A stretch of 64,000 bases of DNA from Pseudomonas prosekii (GCF_900105155.1 NZ_LT629762.1:4430501-4494500); one strand, 5' to 3'; counted from the stretch's first letter, positions 39,831-49,682 are shown. The notes: generated from the letters alone by a model not told the origin. Numbers and translations are program-made.

Positions 39831-40562
39831 GTGAGCTCAGTCAACAAGTCGATTTTGTTGGTCGATGACGATCAAGAGATACGCGAGTTGCTGGACACCT
39901 ACCTGACCCGCGCAGGTTTTCAGGTGCGCACCACGCCGGACGGCGCCGGTTTTCGGCAGGCAATGAACGATGCGCCGAGCGATCTGGTGATCCTCGACGT
40001 GATGTTGCCGGACGAAGACGGTTTCAGCCTCTGCCGCTGGATTCGCCAGCATCCGCGCCAGGCCCAGGTGCCGATCATCATGCTAACCGCCAGCTCCGAC
40101 GAGGCCGACCGCGTGATCGGTCTGGAACTCGGCGCCGACGATTACCTCGGCAAACCCTTCAGCCCGCGCGAATTGCAGGCGCGGATCAAAGCGCTGCTGC
40201 GTCGCGCGCAATTCGGCCAGGAACGCTCGGGCAGCGAAGTGCTGGCCTTCGATGACTGGCGACTGGACATGGTCAGCCATCGGCTGTTTCACACCGACGG
40301 CGAAGAAGTGATTCTGTCCGGTGCCGATTTCGCCTTGCTCAAACTGTTTCTCGACCACCCGCAGGAAATCCTCGACCGCGACACCATCGGCAACGCCACC
40401 CGTGGCCGCGACTTGATGCCGCTCGATCGCATCGTCGACATGGCCGTCAGCCGCTTGCGCCAACGCCTGCGCGACACCGAAAAACCGCCACGGCTGATCC
40501 GCACCGTGCGCGGCAGTGGTTATCAACTGGCCGCCAACGTGGTCGCCAGCAATGGTCATTAA
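39831..40562 (+). CDS. gltR: Response regulator GltR (OmpR family)
   Basis: The DNA-binding half of a two-component pair controlling glucose uptake genes. The 243 residues have a receiver domain (about 6-120; acidic pocket VDDD, phospho-acceptor Asp56 in VILDVMLPDEDG) and a winged-helix OmpR domain (about 140-235, MAVSRLRQRL and IRTVRGSGYQL). The GTG at 39831 is chosen because it follows AAGGA and gives the receiver its usual start. It overlaps the kinase gene start by 11 bases. Confidence 0.93.
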   Translation: MSSVNKSILLVDDDQEIRELLDTYLTRAGFQVRTTPDGAGFRQAMNDAPSDLVILDVMLPDEDGFSLCRWIRQHPRQAQVPIIMLTASSDEADRVIGLELGADDYLGKPFSPRELQARIKALLRRAQFGQERSGSEVLAFDDWRLDMVSHRLFHTDGEEVILSGADFALLKLFLDHPQEILDRDTIGNATRGRDLMPLDRIVDMAVSRLRQRLRDTEKPPRLIRTVRGSGYQLAANVVASNGH

Positions 40563-42021
40563 CGGGCTGCGTTCCCTCGCCGCCAAGGTTCCGGTACCAC
40601 GCTCATTACTCGGGCGGATGTTGCTGTTGACGTTGCTGGTGGTGATGTTCGCTCAGGCGTTGTCGAGTGTGATCTGGGTTTCGCAATTGCGCGCCACTCA
40701 GCTTGAAGGCCTGGTCACCAGCGCGCGCAGCCTCGCGCATTCGATGACCGCCAGCGTCAGTTATTTCCGCTCGTTGCCGGTGGCGTTTCGGCCGCTGGTA
40801 CTCGACCAGTTGCGCAGCATGGGTGGCACGCGATTTGTGGTGACGCTCAACGACAAGCCGCTGGGCATGGAGGTGTTGCCGATCACGCCGCGCAAGGAAG
40901 CGGTGCTCAAAGCGGTCGACGAAGTGTTGCGCCAATCCCTCGGCCACGACACTGACATCTCGGTGACGTTCGTCAGCCCCGAAGACCTGCGCATCTTCAA
41001 CAGTGGCTTGAAACTCGATGAATTGCCGCGTTCGTGGGCGCATTACGCGTTGACCCTGGAACCGGTGAATCCGCCGGTGCTGGTCACGCAAATTCAAATG
41101 GCACCGGGCGAATGGCTGTACATCGCCTCGCTGTTGCCCGAACCCTACACCAGCCTTGAAGAACAAGGCCTGCCCGCGCAGCAAGTGTGGTTTATCGTGC
41201 TCACCAGCGGATTTTTACTGTTGTTTATCGGCCTGCTGGTGCATTGGCAGAGCCGGCCGCTGAAGCGTTTGGCGCGTGCGGCGCGGGACATGTCGCTTGG
41301 CGCCGAAGTCGAGCCAGTGCCCGAGGGCGGCGGCAGCGAAGTGGTCGAGGTCGGCCGCGCGTTTAATGCCATGCGCGAACGCATCAGCCGTTACCTGACC
41401 GAGCGCAGCCAGTTGTTCAGCGCGATTTCTCACGACTTGCGCACGCCGATCACTCGCCTGCGCCTGCGCGTCGAATTGCTTGAAGACGAGAAGCTGCAAG
41501 CCAAGTTCGGCCGCGACCTGGATGAACTGGAGCTGCTGGTCAAAGGCGCGCTGCAATGCGTGAAAGACACCGACATTCACGAAAACATCGAGCCGGTCGA
41601 CCTCAATCATGTGCTCGATTGTCTGGTGGAACCGTACCTGGCGCCGAATGGCAATGGTCGCGTGACCCAGCATGGCCGGGCGCTGGCGGCGTATCCGGGG
41701 AAACCGCTGGCGCTCAAGCGGTGTATCGGCAACCTGATCGACAACGCGTTGAAGTACGGGCAGAACGCGCATTTGCACATCGACGATGACCAGAGCGCGT
41801 TTGTCTTGCACGTCGACGACGAAGGCCCGGGCGTGCCGGAGCAGCGTATGGAGCAGGTGTTTGAACCGCACTTTCGTCTGGCCGGGCAGCAGCAGGGTTA
41901 CGGTTTGGGCCTGGGCATCGCGCGCAACATCGCACACAGCCATGGCGGCGAAGTGAGTTTGCAGAACCTGCGCGAGGGCGGGTTGCGCGTGACGTTGCAG
42001 TTGCCGCGGTCGCTTGATTGA
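40552..42021 (+). CDS. gtrS: Sensor histidine kinase GtrS (GltS)
   Basis: The membrane sensor of the glucose two-component pair; in relatives it senses 2-ketogluconate/6-phosphogluconate and glucose-derived signals. The 489 residues have a membrane helix (about 22-42), a periplasmic domain (about 43-205), a second helix (about 212-232), HAMP, the phospho-acceptor His294 in SAISHDLRTPITRLR, the N-box NLIDNALKYG and the G-box YGLGLGIAR. The start at 40552 overlaps gltR; an earlier in-frame ATG exists at 40516. Confidence 0.92.
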   Translation: MVINGLRSLAAKVPVPRSLLGRMLLLTLLVVMFAQALSSVIWVSQLRATQLEGLVTSARSLAHSMTASVSYFRSLPVAFRPLVLDQLRSMGGTRFVVTLNDKPLGMEVLPITPRKEAVLKAVDEVLRQSLGHDTDISVTFVSPEDLRIFNSGLKLDELPRSWAHYALTLEPVNPPVLVTQIQMAPGEWLYIASLLPEPYTSLEEQGLPAQQVWFIVLTSGFLLLFIGLLVHWQSRPLKRLARAARDMSLGAEVEPVPEGGGSEVVEVGRAFNAMRERISRYLTERSQLFSAISHDLRTPITRLRLRVELLEDEKLQAKFGRDLDELELLVKGALQCVKDTDIHENIEPVDLNHVLDCLVEPYLAPNGNGRVTQHGRALAAYPGKPLALKRCIGNLIDNALKYGQNAHLHIDDDQSAFVLHVDDEGPGVPEQRMEQVFEPHFRLAGQQQGYGLGLGIARNIAHSHGGEVSLQNLREGGLRVTLQLPRSLD

Positions 42022-42037
42022 TTTTCGCTCTTCAGAT

Positions 42038-42263
42038 CCACCCCTCACCCCAGCCCTCTCCCCAGAGGGGAGAGGGGGAAAGGGAGCCGATCGGGGGTTT
42101 TTCAGAACCTGAGTTCGACTCGGTAGTTCAGGTCGATGTATCTCCATCGATCGGGGGTTTTTCAATACCTGAGTGCAACTCGGTAATTCAGGTCGATGTA
42201 TCTCCAAGAACAACTCGGTCGGCCCCCTCTACCCCTTGGGGAGAGGGCTGGGGTGAGGGGTGG
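42038..42263. repeat. MITE-like element with perfect 26-bp terminal inverted repeats
   Basis: The first 26 bp (42038-42063) are the exact reverse complement of the last 26 bp (42238-42263). Inside are two copies of a 60-bp unit (42088-42147 and 42148-42207) with CGATCGGGGGTTTTTCA and CCTGAGT(T/G)C(G/A)ACTCGG. It is a smaller relative of 17806-18596. It has no coding capacity and no evident target duplication. Confidence 0.88.
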
Positions 42264-42299
42264 CTCTTAAACTCAACACAACAGCAAAGTCCCAACACA

Positions 42300-42392
42300 T
42301 TTGTCACAACTCGGTGACAAAACCCGTCCCCTTCGTTACCTGCCGTTCCTCGGCCGTTGTTTAGACTGCCGGCAGTCATAACAACAAAAAAG
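42300..42392 (+). promoter_or_regulatory. Promoter region of the mannose isomerase gene with shared glucose-regulon motif
   Basis: TTTGTCAC-AACTCG-GTGACAAA (42300-42321) is an 8-bp-arm palindrome. It runs into CGTCCCCTTCGTTACCTGC (to 42343), then TGTTTA, then CATAACAACAAAAAAGGTAC before the ATG. The parts GGTGACA, CGTCCC, CTTCGTTACCTGC, TGTTTA and CATAACAACA recur in the same order ahead of gtsA. GltR or another sugar regulator is the likely binder (inference). Confidence 0.7.
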
Positions 42393-42399
42393 GTACCCC

Positions 42400-43659
42400 A
42401 TGGACACCTTCCAACCGAGCTTCGACAGTTGGCTCAATGCGCCTGCCCATCAGCACTGGCTCGCCGCCGAAGGCCTGCGCCTGCTGACGTTTGCCAAGGC
42501 TTCGAAGCTGCCGGAAGGCTTCGGCAATCTCGATGAAAAGGGCCACCTCGCGCCCGACGCTCACGCAGAAACCATGAACACCGCGCGCATGACGCACAGC
42601 TTCGCCATGGCGCATATTCAGGGCCTGCCGGGGTTTGCCGAGCTGGTTGATCACGGTGTCCGCGCCCTCAGCGGTCCGCTGCGAGATGCCGAATATGGCG
42701 GCTGGTTCGCGGTCGCCGGGCATCGCGATGACAACACCGGCAAAGCCGCGTACCTGCACGCTTTCGTTGCGCTCGCCGCCAGTTCGGCCGTGGTCGCCAA
42801 GCGCCCCGGCGCGCAGGCGTTGCTCGATGAAGCGATCCGCGTGATCGACGCGCATTTCTGGAGCGAAGAGGAGGGCGCCATGCGCGAATCCTTCGCGCGC
42901 GACTGGAGTGGCGAAGAGGCCTATCGCGGCGCCAACAGCAACATGCACGCCACCGAAGCGTTCCTCGCGCTGGCCGATGTCACCGATGACCACCGCTGGC
43001 TGGTACGCGCGCAACGCATCGTCGAACGCGTGATCCACGGCCACGCTGCCGCCAACGATTACCTGGTGGTCGAGCATTTCGACCGCGACTGGCAGCCGCT
43101 GCGCGAGTACAACCACGACAACCCGGCGGACGGTTTTCGCCCTTATGGCACCACGCCGGGCCACGGTTTTGAATGGGCGCGGCTGTTGCTGCACCTCGAA
43201 GCCGCGCGGGTCCGGGCCGGCATGTTGACGCCGGGCTGGCTGGCGACAGATGCGCAGAAACTCTTCGATAACAATTGCCGCCACGGCTGGAACATTGATG
43301 GCGCGCCGGGGATTGTCTACACGCTCGACTGGGACAATCGCGCGGTGGTGCGCCATCGTTTGCACTGGACCCATTGCGAGGCCAGCGCTGCCGCCAGTGC
43401 CTTGCTCAAGCGCACCGGCGATGAGCAATACGAAACCTGGTATCGCCTGTTCTGGGAATTCTGTGAGAGCCATTTCATCGATCGTTGCGACGGCAGTTGG
43501 CACCATGAACTCGACCCGCTGAACCGCCCGAGCGCGGATATCTGGGCGGGCAAACCCGATCTGTATCACGCCTGGCAAGCTGTGCTGATTCCACGTTTAC
43601 CGCTGGCGCCAAGCATGGCGACTGCGCTGGGCCAGTGGTCACAGCGCGTTCCTGTGTAA
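42400..43659 (+). CDS. AGE-family sugar isomerase, probable D-mannose isomerase
   Basis: A cytoplasmic (alpha/alpha)6-barrel enzyme of the N-acylglucosamine 2-epimerase family, 419 residues. Histidine/aspartate active-site segments are visible: NTARMTHSFAMAH, GGWFAVAG, GANSNMHATEAFLAL, DGFRPYGTTPGHGFEWARLLLHL (in part) and HWTHCEASAAASAL. Family members interconvert mannose and fructose or related sugars. Its place between gtrS and gtsA, and the promoter motif shared with gtsA, tie it to glucose/hexose uptake. The exact substrate is inferred. Confidence 0.85.
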   Translation: MDTFQPSFDSWLNAPAHQHWLAAEGLRLLTFAKASKLPEGFGNLDEKGHLAPDAHAETMNTARMTHSFAMAHIQGLPGFAELVDHGVRALSGPLRDAEYGGWFAVAGHRDDNTGKAAYLHAFVALAASSAVVAKRPGAQALLDEAIRVIDAHFWSEEEGAMRESFARDWSGEEAYRGANSNMHATEAFLALADVTDDHRWLVRAQRIVERVIHGHAAANDYLVVEHFDRDWQPLREYNHDNPADGFRPYGTTPGHGFEWARLLLHLEAARVRAGMLTPGWLATDAQKLFDNNCRHGWNIDGAPGIVYTLDWDNRAVVRHRLHWTHCEASAAASALLKRTGDEQYETWYRLFWEFCESHFIDRCDGSWHHELDPLNRPSADIWAGKPDLYHAWQAVLIPRLPLAPSMATALGQWSQRVPV

Positions 43660-43665
43660 CCATGT

Positions 43666-43776
43666 GGTGACATTCAAGCGTCCCTTCGTTACCTGCGAAG
43701 GGATAACTCCTGTTTAAAATCCGTGCAGCGCAAGCACCAGACTTGCAATGCATAACAACAAGAAAGGTACTTCTAG
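43666..43776 (+). promoter_or_regulatory. Promoter region of gtsA with shared glucose-regulon motif
   Basis: GGTGACA (43666-43672), then CGTCCCTTCGTTACCTGC (to 43696), TGTTTA, and CATAACAACAAGAAAGGTAC just before the ATG. Order and spacing are close to those ahead of the mannose isomerase gene, so both are probably controlled by the same factor. Confidence 0.7.
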
Positions 43777-45069
43777 ATGAATGCGATTTCTCGCCTCGCT
43801 ACTGTCATTTCTCTCGTTTCCCTGTCTGCGATCCCCCTCAGTGTGCTTGCCGCCGAATCCAAAGGTTCGGTAGAAGTCGTTCACTGGTGGACGTCCGGTG
43901 GCGAAAAAGCCGCTGTTGACGTGCTCAAGGCCCAAGTCGAAAAAGACGGCTTTACCTGGAAGGACGGCGCCGTTGCCGGTGGCGGTGGCGCTACGGCCAT
44001 GACTGTTCTGAAAAGCCGCGCCGTGGCCGGTAACCCGCCAGGCGTTGCGCAAATCAAAGGCCCGGACATTCAGGAATGGGCGTCTACCGGTCTGCTCGAC
44101 ACCGACGCTTTGAAAGATGTCGCCAAGTCGGAAAAGTGGGACAGCCTGCTCGACAAGAAAGTCTCCGATACCGTGAAGTACGACGGTGATTACGTGGCCG
44201 TGCCGGTGAACATTCACCGCGTCAACTGGCTGTGGATCAACCCGGAAGTGTTCAAGAAAGCCGGGATCGAAAAAGCACCGACCACCCTCGAAGAATTCTA
44301 TGCCGCGGGCGACAAGCTCAAGGCTGCCGGTTTCATCGCGCTGGCCCACGGTGGCCAACCTTGGCAGGACAGCACCGTGTTCGAAGCGGTGGTGCTCTCG
44401 GTGATGGGCGCCGACGGTTACAAGAAGGCTCTGGTTGACCTCGACAACGCGACCCTGACCGGTCCGGAAATGGTCAAGTCGCTGACCGAGCTGAAGAAAG
44501 TCGCGACCTACATGGACGCCGACGGCAAGGGCCAGGACTGGAACCTGGAAGCGGCCAAAGTCATCAACGGCAAGGCCGGCATGCAGATCATGGGTGACTG
44601 GGCCAAGAGCGAATGGACCGCCGCGAAGAAAGTCGCCGGCACCGACTACCAGTGCGTAGCGTTCCCGGGCACCGACAAGGCGTTCACCTACAACATCGAT
44701 TCCCTGGCGGTGTTCAAGCAGAAAGACGCGGGCACCGCTGCCGCTCAGCAAGACATTGCCAAAGTGGTATTGGGTGAAAACTTCCAGAAAGTCTTCAGCA
44801 TCAACAAAGGCTCGATCCCGGTTCGCAACGACATGCTCGCCGACATGGGCAAGTACGGTTTCGATGCGTGCGCCCAGACCGCGGCCAAAGACTTCCTGAC
44901 CGATGCCAAGTCCGGCGGCCTGCAACCAAGCATGGCGCACAACATGGCGACCACGCTGGCGGTGCAAGGCGCCTTCTTTGATGTGGTGACCAACTACATC
45001 AACGACCCGAAAGCCGATCCGGCCGATGCCGCGAAGAAACTCGGCGCCGCGGTCAAGTCGGCCAAGTAA
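43777..45069 (+). CDS. gtsA: Glucose ABC transporter, periplasmic binding protein
   Basis: Captures glucose in the periplasm for GtsBCD. The 430 residues start with a signal peptide (about 1-25, [14 protein letters not shown]) followed by a cluster B-type sugar-binding fold: [19 protein letters not shown], then GGHPWQDS-like ([17 protein letters not shown]). Gene order gtsA-B-C-D-oprB is as in P. putida. A REPIN separates it from gtsB. Confidence 0.95.
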   Translation: MNAISRLATVISLVSLSAIPLSVLAAESKGSVEVVHWWTSGGEKAAVDVLKAQVEKDGFTWKDGAVAGGGGATAMTVLKSRAVAGNPPGVAQIKGPDIQEWASTGLLDTDALKDVAKSEKWDSLLDKKVSDTVKYDGDYVAVPVNIHRVNWLWINPEVFKKAGIEKAPTTLEEFYAAGDKLKAAGFIALAHGGQPWQDSTVFEAVVLSVMGADGYKKALVDLDNATLTGPEMVKSLTELKKVATYMDADGKGQDWNLEAAKVINGKAGMQIMGDWAKSEWTAAKKVAGTDYQCVAFPGTDKAFTYNIDSLAVFKQKDAGTAAAQQDIAKVVLGENFQKVFSINKGSIPVRNDMLADMGKYGFDACAQTAAKDFLTDAKSGGLQPSMAHNMATTLAVQGAFFDVVTNYINDPKADPADAAKKLGAAVKSAK

Positions 45070-45077
45070 TGCTTGGC

Positions 45078-45172
45078 CCTGTAGGAGCGAGCCTGCTCGC
45101 GATTGCAATCTGTCAGTTGATGATTGGCTGACGGATACGCCGCTATCGCGAGCAGGCTCACTCCTACAGGGG
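45078..45172. repeat. REPIN between gtsA and gtsB
   Basis: CCTGTAGGAGCGAGCCTGCT and inverted AGCAGGCTCACTCCTACAGG. The position, directly after the binding-protein gene, recalls the malE-malF REP of enteric bacteria. Confidence 0.9.
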
Positions 45173-45216
45173 TCAGCATTTCCAACGTAAATTTTCTCTT
45201 CGTACTGGATCTTCCC

Positions 45217-46125
45217 ATGAGTTCTGTTGCTGTGTTCAGCAAGGCCTCGCCATTCGATGCGCTGCAGCGCTGGCTACCGAAACTGGTGCTGGCGCCCAGC
45301 ATGTTCATCGTTCTGGTGGGCTTCTATGGCTATATCCTGTGGACGTTTGTCCTGTCGTTCACCAGTTCGACATTTCTGCCGACCTACAAATGGGCCGGTC
45401 TGGCGCAATACCAGCGGCTGTTTGAAAACGACCGCTGGTGGGTTGCGAGCAAAAACCTCGCGGTCTTCGGCGGCATGTTTATCGGCATCACGCTGGTGAT
45501 CGGTGTGCTGCTGGCGGTGTTTCTCGACCAGCGCATCCGTCGCGAAGGTTTCATCCGCACCATTTACCTGTACCCGATGGCGCTCTCGATGATCGTCACC
45601 GGTACCGCGTGGAAATGGCTGCTCAACCCGGGCATGGGCCTGGACAAATTATTGCGTGACTGGGGCTGGGAAGGCTTTCGTCTCGACTGGCTGATCGACC
45701 CGGATCGCGTGGTGTATTGCCTGGTGATCGCTGCCGTCTGGCAAGCCTCGGGCTTTATCATGGCGATGTTCCTCGCCGGTCTGCGTGGGGTTGATCAATC
45801 GATCATCCGCGCCGCCCAGATCGACGGCGCGAGCATGCCGCGCATCTACCTCAAAGTGGTGTTGCCGAGCCTGCGCCCGGTGTTCTTCAGTGCGGTGATG
45901 ATCCTCGCGCACATCGCGATCAAGAGTTTTGACCTGGTGGCGGCGATGACGGCCGGCGGTCCGGGTTACTCCTCCGACCTGCCAGCGATGTTCATGTATT
46001 CCTTCACCTTCAGCCGCGGCCAGATGGGCATGGGTTCGGCCAGTGCAATCCTGATGCTCGGGGCGATTCTCGCCATCATCGTGCCTTACCTGTATTCCGA
46101 GCTGAGGACCAAGCGCCATGACTAG
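45217..46125 (+). CDS. gtsB: Glucose ABC transporter, permease subunit 1
   Basis: A MalF-type membrane subunit of 302 residues with about six helices. The EAA loop that contacts the ATPase is visible as IIRAAQIDGASMPRIYLKVVLP. The start at 45217 (MSSVAVFSKAS) is the first ATG after the REPIN in phase; the open frame upstream runs through the repeat. It overlaps gtsC by 8 bases. Confidence 0.94.
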   Translation: MSSVAVFSKASPFDALQRWLPKLVLAPSMFIVLVGFYGYILWTFVLSFTSSTFLPTYKWAGLAQYQRLFENDRWWVASKNLAVFGGMFIGITLVIGVLLAVFLDQRIRREGFIRTIYLYPMALSMIVTGTAWKWLLNPGMGLDKLLRDWGWEGFRLDWLIDPDRVVYCLVIAAVWQASGFIMAMFLAGLRGVDQSIIRAAQIDGASMPRIYLKVVLPSLRPVFFSAVMILAHIAIKSFDLVAAMTAGGPGYSSDLPAMFMYSFTFSRGQMGMGSASAILMLGAILAIIVPYLYSELRTKRHD

Positions 46126-46963
46126 TTTCGCTGCCAAACCGGCCATCAGCCTCAGCCGCATCGCGATCTACGCGGTGCTGATCCTCGCGGTGTTCCTGTA
46201 CCTGATTCCGCTGGTGGTCATGCTGCTGACCAGTTTCAAGACACCCGAAGACATCAACACCGGCAACTTGCTGAGCTGGCCGACCGTGGTCAGCGGCATT
46301 GGCTGGGTCAAGGCCTGGGCCACGGTTGACGGCTATTTCTGGAACTCGATCAAGATCACCGTTCCGGCGGTGCTGATCTCCACCGCGATCGGCGCGCTCA
46401 ACGGCTACGTGCTGTCGATGTGGCGCTTCCGTGGTTCGCAGTTGTTCTTCGGCCTGCTGTTGTTCGGCTGCTTCCTGCCGTTCCAGACCGTATTGCTGCC
46501 AGCCTCATTCACCCTCGGCAAAATGGGCCTGGCGAGCACCACCACCGGTCTGGTGTTCGTGCACGTGGTTTACGGGCTGGCGTTCACCACGCTGTTTTTC
46601 CGCAACTACTACGTCAGCGTGCCGGATGCGCTGGTGAAAGCCGCGCGGCTCGATGGCGCCGGTTTCTTCACCATCTTCCGGTTGATCATCCTGCCGATGT
46701 CGACGCCGATCATCATGGTCTGCCTGATCTGGCAGTTCACCCAGATCTGGAACGACTTCCTGTTCGGCGTGGTGTTCTCCAGTGGTGATTCGCAACCTAT
46801 TACCGTGGCGCTGAACAACTTGGTCAACACCAGTACCGGGGCCAAGGAATACAACGTTGATATGGCGGCGGCGATGATCGCCGGGCTGCCGACCCTGCTG
46901 GTCTATGTGGTCGCAGGCAAGTATTTCGTGCGCGGGCTGACGGCCGGCGCAGTCAAGGGGTAA
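46118..46963 (+). CDS. gtsC: Glucose ABC transporter, permease subunit 2
   Basis: A MalG-type membrane subunit of 281 residues, about six helices. The EAA loop is LVKAARLDGAGFFTIFRLIILP. Its start lies inside the gtsB end, and gtsD begins 2 bp after its stop, so the three are translated as a unit. Confidence 0.95.
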   Translation: MTSFAAKPAISLSRIAIYAVLILAVFLYLIPLVVMLLTSFKTPEDINTGNLLSWPTVVSGIGWVKAWATVDGYFWNSIKITVPAVLISTAIGALNGYVLSMWRFRGSQLFFGLLLFGCFLPFQTVLLPASFTLGKMGLASTTTGLVFVHVVYGLAFTTLFFRNYYVSVPDALVKAARLDGAGFFTIFRLIILPMSTPIIMVCLIWQFTQIWNDFLFGVVFSSGDSQPITVALNNLVNTSTGAKEYNVDMAAAMIAGLPTLLVYVVAGKYFVRGLTAGAVKG

Positions 46964-46965
46964 TC

Positions 46966-48126
46966 ATGGCTACGCTCGAACTTCGCAATGTAAACAAGAC
47001 CTATGGCCCGGGCCTGCCGGACACCCTCAAGGACATCGACCTGTCGATCAAGGATGGTGAGTTCCTGATTCTTGTCGGGCCTTCGGGTTGCGGCAAGTCG
47101 ACCCTGATGAACTGCATCGCCGGCCTGGAAACCATCACCGGCGGCGCGATCATGATCGATGACCAGGACGTCAGCGGCATGAGCCCGAAGGATCGCGACA
47201 TCGCCATGGTGTTCCAGTCCTACGCGCTGTACCCGACCATGAGCGTGCGCGAGAACATCGCGTTCGGCCTGAAGATTCGCAAGATGCCGGCGGCCGACAT
47301 CGAAACCGAAGTGGCGCGGGTGTCCAAGTTGCTGCAGATCGAACATCTGCTCAATCGCAAACCCGGCCAGCTCTCCGGTGGCCAGCAGCAGCGCGTGGCG
47401 ATGGGCCGGGCGCTGGCGCGGCGGCCGAAGATTTATCTGTTCGATGAACCGCTGTCCAACCTCGACGCCAAGCTGCGCGTCGAGATGCGCACCGAAATGA
47501 AACTGATGCACCAGCGCCTGAAAACCACCACGGTATACGTGACCCACGACCAGATCGAAGCGATGACCCTGGGCGATAAAGTGGCGGTAATGAAGGACGG
47601 GATCATTCAGCAGTTCGGTACGCCGAAAGACATCTACAACAACCCGGCCAACCTGTTTGTGGCGAGCTTCATCGGTTCACCGCCGATGAACTTCATCCCT
47701 CTGCGTTTGCAGCGCAAGGACGGGCGTCTGCTGGCCCTGCTCGACAGCGGTCAGGCGCGTTGCGAATTGCCGTTGGGCATGCAGGACGCCGGCCTCGAAG
47801 ATCGCGAAGTGATCCTCGGCCTGCGGCCGGAACAGATCGTTCTGGCCAACGGCGAGCCGAACGGTTTGCCGACCATCCGCGCCGAAGTCCAGGTCACCGA
47901 GCCAACCGGGCCGGACACGCTGGTGTTCGTCAACCTCAACGACACCAAGGTCTGCTGCCGACTGGCGCCGGACGTTGCGCCGGGCGTGGGCGAGACCCTG
48001 ACCTTGCAATTCGATCCGGCGAAAGTGCTGCTGTTCGATGCCAAGACCGGCGAGCGTCTCGGCGTTGCGGGTCAGCCGAAAACTGAAGCTGCGGTTGGCA
48101 ACGTCGCGCAGTTCAAAGGACGCTGA
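46966..48126 (+). CDS. gtsD: Glucose ABC transporter, ATP-binding subunit
   Basis: A MalK/UgpC-type ATPase of 386 residues that drives GtsBC. Walker [10 protein letters not shown] (38-46), signature [15 protein letters not shown] (136-150), Walker B IYLFDEP with Asp160, and the H-loop VTHDQ. The C-terminal 140 residues are the TOBE/OB regulatory domain (ILGLRPEQI). Confidence 0.96.
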   Translation: MATLELRNVNKTYGPGLPDTLKDIDLSIKDGEFLILVGPSGCGKSTLMNCIAGLETITGGAIMIDDQDVSGMSPKDRDIAMVFQSYALYPTMSVRENIAFGLKIRKMPAADIETEVARVSKLLQIEHLLNRKPGQLSGGQQQRVAMGRALARRPKIYLFDEPLSNLDAKLRVEMRTEMKLMHQRLKTTTVYVTHDQIEAMTLGDKVAVMKDGIIQQFGTPKDIYNNPANLFVASFIGSPPMNFIPLRLQRKDGRLLALLDSGQARCELPLGMQDAGLEDREVILGLRPEQIVLANGEPNGLPTIRAEVQVTEPTGPDTLVFVNLNDTKVCCRLAPDVAPGVGETLTLQFDPAKVLLFDAKTGERLGVAGQPKTEAAVGNVAQFKGR

Positions 48127-48136
48127 AAAACAAAAA

Positions 48137-48206
48137 CTGTAGGAGCCAGGCTTGCCGGCGAAGGCGATTTCAAGGACGCCTTCGCCGGCAAGCCTGGCTC
48201 CTACAA
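48137..48206. repeat. REPIN between gtsD and oprB (GCCGGCG variant)
   Basis: CTGTAGGAGCCAGGCTTGCC with GGCGAAGGCG, and the exact inverted copy. The core reads CTTGCCGGC rather than CTTGCTCGC or CTTGCCCGC. Confidence 0.9.
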
Positions 48207-48297
48207 GGGGATAAGCGGCGAATGGGCCCATTCGTCGCATTCGATGTAAACCGCGTTAGATAAAAACAGTTAATAACAATAAAACGAGGATGTAGGG

Positions 48298-49644
48298 ATG
48301 AAGAAGAAGAACAACGCTCAGCTTATCTGCCAATTGTCAGCTGTTGCGGTAATGACCATGGCCGGTAGCGCTCACGCGGCTGACGCGTTCAGCGCCGATT
48401 CTCAGTGGATGACCGGTGACTGGGGTGGCGAGCGGACCAAGCTGATCGAGCAGGGTATCGACATCAAGGCCGATTACGTCGGTGAAGTGGGCGGCAACCT
48501 TCACGGCGGCTACAACAACGACAAGACGGCGCGTTACTCCGACCAGTTCGGTCTGGGCGTGGCCCTGGACTTGCAAAAACTTTGGGGCTGGGACAACACG
48601 CAAGCGAAGATCCAGCTGACCAACCGTAATGGCCAGAACATCTCCAACGACCGCGTTGGCGATCCGCGTGCCGGCACCTTGAGCTCCTCGCAGGAAGTCT
48701 ATGGCCGTGGCCACATGGTCCGTCTGACCCAGTTGTGGATCAAACACCAGTTCCTCGACGGCAAACTCGACGTCAAGGCCGGTTACTTCGGCGAAGGTGA
48801 AGACTTCAACACCTTCCCGTGCGAATTCCAGAACCTGGCGTTCTGCGGTTCCCAGGTCGGTAACTGGGCGACCAACATCTGGTACAACTGGCCAGTCAGC
48901 CAAGCGGCGATTCGCGTGAAGTACAACATCTCGCCTGAGTTCTATGCGCAGATCGGCGCGTACAACCAGAACCCGTCGCAACTGGAACACGGCAACGGCT
49001 TCAAACTCAGCGGCAGCGGCACCAAAGGTACGGTCCTGCCCGTTGAACTGGTCTGGTTGCCGAACCCGAACAACTTGCCGGGCGAATACCGTGTCGGTTA
49101 CTACAAAAGCACGGCCAAGGCGGATGACGTTCGCGAAGACGACAACGGCAATGACGCAGCCACCAGCGGCAACGCCTATCGCAGTCACAGCAGCAAATCC
49201 GGCTACTGGTTCGTGGCGCAACAGCAACTCACCACGCACAACGGTGACGCTTCGCGCGGTCTGAACATTGCGGCCAACGCGACGTTCCACGACAAGGACA
49301 CCAACTTCATCGACAACTATCAGTCGCTGATGCTGGTGTACAAAGGCCCGTTTGATGCGCGTCCGAAAGATGACGTCGGTATCGGTTTCGCGCGTATTCA
49401 TGTCAACGATGACGTGAAGAAAAACGCCGAGCTGATCAACGCGTCCAACGGCATCAGCGATTACAACGACCTGCAGTTCGCGCCACTGCGCAGCACCGAG
49501 TACAACTACGAAATCAACTACGGCTTCCACGTCACCAACTGGCTGACCGTGCGTCCGAACCTGCAATACATCACCCACCCGGGCGGTGTTGATGAAGTCG
49601 ATAACGCGCTGGTGGCCGGTCTGAAAATTCAGTCGGTGTTCTAA
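48298..49644 (+). CDS. oprB: Carbohydrate-selective outer-membrane porin OprB
   Basis: A 16-strand-type porin admitting glucose and related sugars. The 448 residues have a signal peptide (about 1-27, VMTMAGSAHAADA), then WMTGDWGGERTKLIEQGIDI typical of the OprB family, and end VAGLKIQSVF with terminal Phe as expected for barrel insertion. It follows gtsD after a REPIN and is followed by a strong terminator. Confidence 0.95.
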   Translation: MKKKNNAQLICQLSAVAVMTMAGSAHAADAFSADSQWMTGDWGGERTKLIEQGIDIKADYVGEVGGNLHGGYNNDKTARYSDQFGLGVALDLQKLWGWDNTQAKIQLTNRNGQNISNDRVGDPRAGTLSSSQEVYGRGHMVRLTQLWIKHQFLDGKLDVKAGYFGEGEDFNTFPCEFQNLAFCGSQVGNWATNIWYNWPVSQAAIRVKYNISPEFYAQIGAYNQNPSQLEHGNGFKLSGSGTKGTVLPVELVWLPNPNNLPGEYRVGYYKSTAKADDVREDDNGNDAATSGNAYRSHSSKSGYWFVAQQQLTTHNGDASRGLNIAANATFHDKDTNFIDNYQSLMLVYKGPFDARPKDDVGIGFARIHVNDDVKKNAELINASNGISDYNDLQFAPLRSTEYNYEINYGFHVTNWLTVRPNLQYITHPGGVDEVDNALVAGLKIQSVF

Positions 49645-49682
49645 CGTTGTTGCGATAAGCTCCCCTCTATGTGCGCATTTAT

